A DNA stretch of 64,000 nt, taken from contig NZ_JACBYP010000016.1 in assembly GCF_018982965.1 (NCBI RefSeq), positions 1-64,000 of the forward strand, given 5' to 3'. This stretch comes from Streptomyces mayonensis. GTDB lineage: Bacteria > Actinomycetota > Actinomycetes > Streptomycetales > Streptomycetaceae. This document shows, in pieces, positions 59,861 to 64,000 of the stretch (position 1 is its first letter; every line of letters begins with the position of its first letter). The notes under the pieces are model-generated. The model was not told the DNA's origin. It did no database searches and saw only the letters and a list, made by a program, of their open reading frames with translations. The position numbers were made by a program, and so were the translations under genes.

Positions 59861-60687
59861 AACTGCAGGTCGTCCTTCCGAACGAGGCCGCGGGGGCCGA
59901 CCCGCGCCGACTCGCCGACCTGGCACGGCAGGCCGAGGCCCTCGGCTACGACACGGCATGGCTCCCCGACCACATCCTGCCGCCCGGCGAGTACGGCCCG
60001 GTGTACGGAGGGGTCCTCGAACCGCTGGTGACCATGGGCTGGCTGGCAGCCGCGACCACCCGGATCCGGTTCGGCACCTCGGTGCTCGTCCTGCCCCTGC
60101 GCAGTCCCTTCGTGGTGGCCAAACAGGTCGCGACCCTCCACGGGCTGTCCGGCGGACGGATCGCCCTGGGCGTGGGGATCGGCTGGGACGAACGCGAGTT
60201 CACCGCCGTCGGCGCCGACTTCAGGAGCCGGGCGGCCCGCACGGACGAAGCTGTGGCACTGCTCCGGCACCTGTTCCGGGCCGGCCGGGGGCCCTTCGAG
60301 GGCCGCTGGTACGGCTTCGAGACGGGCGTCTTCGAGCCTCGCCCCGACGGTCCGGTGCCGGTGATGACCGGCGGTGTCTCCGACGCCGCCCTGCGCAGGG
60401 CGGCCCGGTGCGCCGACGCCTGGCAGGGGGTGGGCCTGGACCCGGCCGCGTTCGCCGAACGGCTGGCGTACCTGCGGGCGCGTACGGACGGCCGTGCTGT
60501 GTCCCCCGGCACCCGGATCGACTGGCATGGCCCGGACAGCACCGTCGGTGAGGCCGTCCGCACCGCCGAGGCCTTCCGGGCCGCCGGAGCCGAGCACCTC
60601 GCGGTGCACTTCGGCGACCCGGACGGTTACGCCCGACGGATGGCCGCCTTCGCCCGGCGCACCCGTGACAGCCTCTACCGACAGTGA
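59857..60687 (+). CDS. Luciferase-like F420-dependent oxidoreductase
   Basis: The 276-residue TIM-barrel flavin/F420 enzyme has the family segments WLPDHILPP, TSVLVLPLRSPFVVAKQVATLHGLSGGRIALGVGIGWDEREF and PVMTGG. It probably uses F420 given the genus and the TIGR03619-like pattern. The reaction is not known; pairing with a hydrolase under MerR control suggests handling of a xenobiotic or secondary metabolite. Confidence 0.87.
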   Translation: MKLQVVLPNEAAGADPRRLADLARQAEALGYDTAWLPDHILPPGEYGPVYGGVLEPLVTMGWLAAATTRIRFGTSVLVLPLRSPFVVAKQVATLHGLSGGRIALGVGIGWDEREFTAVGADFRSRAARTDEAVALLRHLFRAGRGPFEGRWYGFETGVFEPRPDGPVPVMTGGVSDAALRRAARCADAWQGVGLDPAAFAERLAYLRARTDGRAVSPGTRIDWHGPDSTVGEAVRTAEAFRAAGAEHLAVHFGDPDGYARRMAAFARRTRDSLYRQ

Positions 60688-60784
60688 CCCACCACAGCCG
60701 GCGCCGCACTGGTCGGTCGAGCAACCGGTCGCGTGCCGGGGAGACAGTCGGCCCGCAGCGCGCGAGCGATGTTTGAATGCCCCC

Positions 60785-61429
60785 GTGACTGACTACGACG
60801 TACTGCGCGTCTTCTGTGCGCCGAACGGCGGATACGGGAACGAACTGGGTGTCGTCCGGGACGGGTCCGTGCTGCCCGAGCCCGCGCAGCGGCAGGAGCT
60901 CGCCGCGAAACTCGGCTTCAGCGAGACGGTGTTCGTCGACGACCCCGAGCGCGGCGTCGTCGACATCTACACGCCCACCCTGCGCCTGCCCTTCGCCGGA
61001 CACCCCTGCGTCGGCACCGCCTGGCTCCTCGACGTGCCCGAACTCGTCACCCCGGCCGGGGTGGTGGGCACCCGGCTCGACGGGGAGTTCACCTGGATCG
61101 AGGCCCGCGCGGAGTGGGCGCCGGCGCGCACCCTGCGCCAGTACGCCACTGCCGCCGAGGTCGACGACCTGGCGGTGCCGCCGAAGGGGGAGTGGGTGTA
61201 CGCGTGGGCCTGGCTGGACGAGCCGGCCGGCCGGGTGCGGGCCCGGGCCTTTCCGGGGCGGGACGACGGCATCGACGAGGACGAGGCGACCGGCGCGGCG
61301 GCGCTGTTGTTGACCGAACAGCTGGGCCGCGCCCTCAACATCACCCAGGGCGTCGGCTCGCAGATCCTCACGGCCCCGCAGCCCGGGGGCTGGGTGGAGA
61401 TCGGCGGCCGGGTGCGCCTGGAGCGGTGA
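60785..61429 (+). CDS. PhzF-family protein, short form
   Basis: The 214-residue protein shows the PhzF/diaminopimelate-epimerase-like fold: RVFCAPNGGYGNELGVV, LGFSETVFVDD (usual catalytic glutamate), FAGHPCVGTAWLL and DEDEATGAAALLLTEQLGR. It is shorter than full PhzF (260-300 residues), mainly in the second half, but motifs of both lobes are present, so it may be a true compact variant. GTG 60785 fits the family N-terminus. Confidence 0.82.
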   Translation: MTDYDVLRVFCAPNGGYGNELGVVRDGSVLPEPAQRQELAAKLGFSETVFVDDPERGVVDIYTPTLRLPFAGHPCVGTAWLLDVPELVTPAGVVGTRLDGEFTWIEARAEWAPARTLRQYATAAEVDDLAVPPKGEWVYAWAWLDEPAGRVRARAFPGRDDGIDEDEATGAAALLLTEQLGRALNITQGVGSQILTAPQPGGWVEIGGRVRLER

Positions 61430-61469
61430 CGGCGCCGCCGCCCGGCACCGCTCCGCACGGACCCGCCGC

Positions 61470-62120
61470 TCAGGCCGCCGAGAGCGGGAACTCCTCGCCG
61501 AGCCCCTGGAAGACCGCCGTGTTGAGGGCGAAGGCGCGCTTGCACTCGGCGACGATCCGCTGCTTCTCCAGGTCGTCGGCCCGGACGGCGTCCAGCAGTT
61601 CGCGGTACTCGCGCTTGAAGGCGGCCGGGTTGCCGATCTCCTCGAAGACGTAGAAGCGGACCCCGTCGCCCTTGCGCTCGAAGCCCCAGGTCTTCTCGGC
61701 CTTGCCGCGGATGATCTGGCCGCCCGACAGGTCGCCGAGGTAGCGCGTGTAGTGGTGCGCGACATACCCCGCCGGCCACTCCTCGGCGCACTCGCGGACC
61801 CGGGCGGCGTACGCCTCCGTCGCGGGGAGGGGGGTCAGCCCCGCGCGCCAGCCGGGGCCGCGCAGGTGTGCCAGGTCCCGCTCCAGGGAGGGGAGCCGCA
61901 GCAGCTCCGGGCGGACGAAGGGGCCCGCGACCGGGTCCGACGCCAGGTGTCCGGCGGCGGTTTCCAGGGCTTCGTAGACGAACCACAGCTGCTCGGTGTA
62001 GCGCGCGTACGCGTCGACGCCGAGCCGGCCGCCGAGCAGGTCGCTCATGAACGTGGAGGTCTCGGCCTCCACGTGCTGCTCGTGCGACGCGGTGCGGATG
62101 AGGGTCGAGAAGGAGTCCAT
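61470..62120 (-). CDS. hmuO: Heme oxygenase
   Basis: The 216-residue all-helical enzyme degrades heme to biliverdin, CO and Fe2+. The proximal heme ligand is His16 (EQHVEAETSTFM) and the distal helix has GDLSGGQIIRG. It is the intracellular end of the heme pathway begun by the HtaA proteins and HmuTUV. Start ATG 62120. An iron box lies 14 bases upstream, and tandem dyads lie further upstream. Confidence 0.95.
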   Translation of the reverse strand: MDSFSTLIRTASHEQHVEAETSTFMSDLLGGRLGVDAYARYTEQLWFVYEALETAAGHLASDPVAGPFVRPELLRLPSLERDLAHLRGPGWRAGLTPLPATEAYAARVRECAEEWPAGYVAHHYTRYLGDLSGGQIIRGKAEKTWGFERKGDGVRFYVFEEIGNPAAFKREYRELLDAVRADDLEKQRIVAECKRAFALNTAVFQGLGEEFPLSAA

Positions 62121-62133
62121 GGGCCCGATTTTC

Positions 62134-62152
62134 TATGGTTAGGCTTACCTAA
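62134..62152. promoter_or_regulatory. Iron box upstream of heme oxygenase
   Basis: tatggttaggcttacctaa matches the iron-box consensus at 16 of 19 positions and is 14 bases from the start codon, overlapping the likely transcription start. Confidence 0.88.
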
Positions 62153-62161
62153 GTCAAGGGT

Positions 62162-62205
62162 CTTTCCGACGTCCTGTCGGCAACTTTCCGACGCGTTGTC
62201 GGTAA
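62162..62205. promoter_or_regulatory. Two tandem 22-bp dyads upstream of heme oxygenase
   Basis: 62162-62183 and 62184-62205 are direct repeats (ctttccgacg...gtcgg(c/t)aa). Each contains an inverted repeat ccgac-N5-gtcgg. They may bind a second regulator, for example a heme-responsive one. Confidence 0.65.
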
Positions 62206-62225
62206 GACAGTACCCAGTCCGGCGT

Positions 62226-62256
62226 GAAAAAAGCCCGCCCTCCGGGGAGAGCGGGC
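62226..62256 (-). terminator. Rho-independent terminator of methionine aminopeptidase
   Basis: On the minus strand, a stem gcccgc/gcgggc (62251-62256 with 62233-62238) with inner pairing is followed by a run of six T residues: an E. coli-like terminator, unusual in this G+C range. The bases between it and the stop (62257-62320) are gggtggggtgtg-type repeats. Confidence 0.85.
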
Positions 62257-62320
62257 CCATGGGGTGTGCGGGTGGGGTGTGCCGGGTGGGGTCTGTGCCG
62301 GGTGGGGTGTGCGGATGGGT

Positions 62321-63178
62321 TCAGGGCAGCGTCAGGATTTCCGCGCCCGAGTCCGTCACCACCAGCGTGTGCTCGAACTGGGCCGTCCGCCTGCGGTCCT
62401 TCGTCACGACCGTCCAGCCGTCGTCCCACATGTCGTACTCGTGCGTCCCCAGCGTCAGCATCGGCTCGATCGTGAACGTCATCCCGGGCTGGATGACCGT
62501 CGTCGCGTGCGGGCTGTCGTAGTGCGGGATGATCAGACCCGAGTGGAACGCCGCGTTGACGCCGTGACCCGTGAAGTCCCGCACCACCCCGTACCCGAAC
62601 CGCTTCGCGTACGACTCGATGACCCGGCCGATGATGTTGACCTGCCGCCCCGGCTTGACCGCCTTGATCGCCCGGGCCAGCGACTCCCGGGTGCGCTCGA
62701 CCAGCAGCCGGCTCTCCTCGTCCACGTCGCCGACCAGGTAGGTCGCGTTGTTGTCGCCGTGCACGCCGCCGATGTACGCCGTCACGTCGAGGTTCACGAT
62801 GTCGCCGTCGCGCAGCACCGTGGAGTCGGGGATGCCGTGGCAGATCACCTCGTTGACCGAGCTGCACAGGGACTTGGGGAAACCGCGGTAGCCGAGCGTC
62901 GACGGATAGGCGCCGTGGTCGCACATGTACGCATGCGCGACCCGGTCGAGCTCGTCCGTCGTCACACCGGGCGCGATGTGCCGCGCGGCCTCCTCCATGG
63001 CCCGCGCCGCGATCCGCCCCGCCACGCGCATCGCCTCGATCGTCTCGGGCGTCTGCACCTCGGGACCGGTGTACGGCGTGGGTGCGGGCTTCCCGACGTA
63101 CTCGGGCCGGCGGATGTTCCCGGGCACGGAACGGGTGGGGGACAGCTTCCCCGGTTCAAGCAGCGACTGGCCAGACAT
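62321..63178 (-). CDS. map: Methionine aminopeptidase, type I
   Basis: The 285-residue enzyme removes N-terminal Met. The five metal ligands are in order: Asp in [10 protein letters not shown], Asp in [10 protein letters not shown], His in FTGHGVN, Glu in FTIEPM and Glu in QFEHTLV. The N-terminal extension of about 40 residues ([18 protein letters not shown]...) resembles that of mycobacterial MetAP1c, which has an SH3-binding-like tail. ATG 63178 is leaderless after TAGACT; a longer ATG frame to 63259 exists but is unlikely. Confidence 0.94.
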   Translation of the reverse strand: MSGQSLLEPGKLSPTRSVPGNIRRPEYVGKPAPTPYTGPEVQTPETIEAMRVAGRIAARAMEEAARHIAPGVTTDELDRVAHAYMCDHGAYPSTLGYRGFPKSLCSSVNEVICHGIPDSTVLRDGDIVNLDVTAYIGGVHGDNNATYLVGDVDEESRLLVERTRESLARAIKAVKPGRQVNIIGRVIESYAKRFGYGVVRDFTGHGVNAAFHSGLIIPHYDSPHATTVIQPGMTFTIEPMLTLGTHEYDMWDDGWTVVTKDRRRTAQFEHTLVVTDSGAEILTLP

Positions 63179-63185
63179 GCAGGCG

Positions 63186-63191
63186 AGTCTA
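63186..63191 (-). promoter_or_regulatory. Candidate -10 box, leaderless start of map
   Basis: TAGACT on the minus strand ends seven bases before the ATG at 63178; the 13-mer TAGACTCGCCTGC is shared with the PASTA kinase promoter. Confidence 0.6.
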
Positions 63192-63236
63192 ACCAGCACG
63201 CGTGGGGGAACATGTGGGTGGCGAGAGGAGCTGCCC

Positions 63237-63470
63237 ATGGCCCTGTTCAAGAAGCGCACGGTCGGGAAGCCGGGCGAGTGGTACTACTGCCTGGAGCACC
63301 AGAAGGTCGAGGAGGGCCCGGACTGCCCGGGCAAGGACCGCTTCGGGCCGTACGCCTCCCGTACGGAGGCCGAGCACGCGATGCAGACGGCCCGCGAGCG
63401 CAACCTCAAGTGGGAGAACGACCCCAAGTGGCACGACGCCCCCTCCGCGGGGCGCACCGACGAGGACTGA
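63237..63470 (+). CDS. Small hypothetical protein
   Basis: The 77-residue charged protein ([21 protein letters not shown]...) has a conserved-looking [25 protein letters not shown] core with two cysteines and a His, and [13 protein letters not shown] helix. Such proteins are widespread in Streptomyces next to map and lack a known role. Ribosome site gagaggag. Confidence 0.82.
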   Translation: MALFKKRTVGKPGEWYYCLEHQKVEEGPDCPGKDRFGPYASRTEAEHAMQTARERNLKWENDPKWHDAPSAGRTDED

Positions 63471-63534
63471 GAGCCGACGCCCCGGACTGGGAGCCGACGG
63501 CGAATACCGGGGCCGCCCGCCGTGAGCGGCGTTC

Positions 63535-64000
63535 TCACCAGCCCGGCGGCGGTGGGGCCGTCAGGTGGTCCGCCAGGCGGGAGAGGCGGTCCCGGAAGCG
63601 GCGGCGGCCCCGGGGCGGCGGCACCGCGTTCTCCCCGGCCGCCGCGCTCACCAGGTGCTGCACCGTGTCCAGGTCCAGCTCCGCGCCGTCCGGCACGGTC
63701 AGCGTCTCGTGCGCCATGGCGGCCAGCTCCCGCTCACCCGGGTCGCGGTCCGTGCCCAGGGACAGCACCGTCGCGCCGGCCCGGCGGGCGTCGTGGACCC
63801 GTTCGAGGAGCAGGGCGCCGGGGTCCTCCGGCGTCACCACGAGCAGCGTCTCCCCGCGCCGGGCCGCCGCAAGCCGCCCGAGCCCGACCGCCAGGTGCGC
63901 GGGGTCCGAGGGGCGCGCGCCGTGCCGCACCAGCGTCGGCGCCAGCTCCGGCGTCCCCGACCAGGCGGCCTCGTCCACCAGGTGCGCCGCGAGATGCCAC
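63535..64000 (-). CDS. Hypothetical protein, 5' end beyond window
   Basis: The frame is open to the window's end (upstream codons WHLAAHL then VDEAAWSG). The visible 155 residues contain an alpha/beta pattern (ETLLVVTPEDPGALLLERVHDARRAGATVLSLGTDRDPGERELAAMAHETLTVP) reminiscent of SIS-type or nucleotide-binding folds, and a basic/Pro tail (RFRDRLSRLADHLTAPPPPGW). I do not recognise the family with confidence. An in-frame GTG at 63978 could be a start. Confidence 0.7.
   Translation of the reverse strand, partial: WHLAAHLVDEAAWSGTPELAPTLVRHGARPSDPAHLAVGLGRLAAARRGETLLVVTPEDPGALLLERVHDARRAGATVLSLGTDRDPGERELAAMAHETLTVPDGAELDLDTVQHLVSAAAGENAVPPPRGRRRFRDRLSRLADHLTAPPPPGW

Noticed and set aside
1..64000. 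CRISPR arrays, tRNA or rRNA genes, prophage or integrase genes
   Set aside because: No spacer-repeat arrays, cloverleaf-like sequences or recombinase motifs were found by reading; repeats seen are short tandem or palindromic units.

Overview
The window is very G+C-rich actinobacterial DNA with the codon bias, GTG/TTG starts, tightly packed operons and short-leader promoters of Streptomyces. Gene order (cta/qcr respiratory genes, trpD, a glkA region, a macRS-like pair, aroH/trpE, bfd/bfr) matches the conserved core of a Streptomyces chromosome. Apart from small repeats I see no phage, plasmid, insertion sequence, CRISPR array, tRNA or rRNA.

Layout: 1-7252 is the terminal respiratory chain (ctaD end, ctaF, ctaE, qcrC-qcrA-qcrB), interrupted by an L,D-transpeptidase lipoprotein gene and a receiver-only protein gene. 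7323-10236 holds trpD, then a SAM-IV riboswitch ahead of a class V aminotransferase. 10080-15484 (minus strand) holds glycerate kinase, an SLC13-type permease, an OmpR-type two-component pair and an Asp-rich exported protein; matching palindromes lie 46-47 bases upstream of the permease and the Asp-rich protein. 15618-22465 holds an Lrp-like single-domain protein, a rhomboid protease, a zinc-ribbon protein, a NYN nuclease-like protein, two tandem NlpC/P60 hydrolases and a metallopeptidase lipoprotein. 22422-26899 is lipid and glycolipid metabolism (GT87 transferase, PimB-like mannosyltransferase, acyl-CoA ligase). 27233-34277 holds a phosphoesterase, an SRPBCC protein, an ArsA-like ATPase, the glucokinase glkA with its upstream partner gene, an EEP-family phosphatase and an esterase. 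34494-39602 holds plsC, macS/macR, a frameshifted phosphofructokinase gene and a D-lactate dehydrogenase-like gene.

39554-43164 is the aromatic branch: a fused anthranilate synthase preceded by a Trp-Trp-Trp leader peptide and attenuator, divergent from class II DAHP synthase. 43263-44113 is iron storage (bfd, bfr). 44335-52242 holds a Mo oxidoreductase, endonuclease IV, a PASTA-domain Ser/Thr kinase, an Rsm22-like methyltransferase, a TetR regulator with paired operators, a prim-pol-like protein and a lipoprotein. 52346-58525 is a heme-uptake locus (hmuVUT plus two HtaA surface proteins, one with a class E sortase signal). 58732-64000 holds a MerR regulator with a hydrolase and an F420-type oxidoreductase, a PhzF-like protein, heme oxygenase and methionine aminopeptidase. 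Iron boxes precede bfd, hmuT/htaA and heme oxygenase, tying three separate loci into one iron/heme regulon.

The strongest unusual signals are: (1) a small palindromic repeat inside pfkA that breaks its reading frame, with two relatives nested at different points of a larger dispersed repeat; (2) shared palindromes around the two-component system; (3) a perfect palindrome centred on the ctaE start codon; (4) tandem dyads upstream of heme oxygenase; (5) many in-frame coding minisatellites (15-21 bp); and (6) a high density of apparently leaderless promoters.
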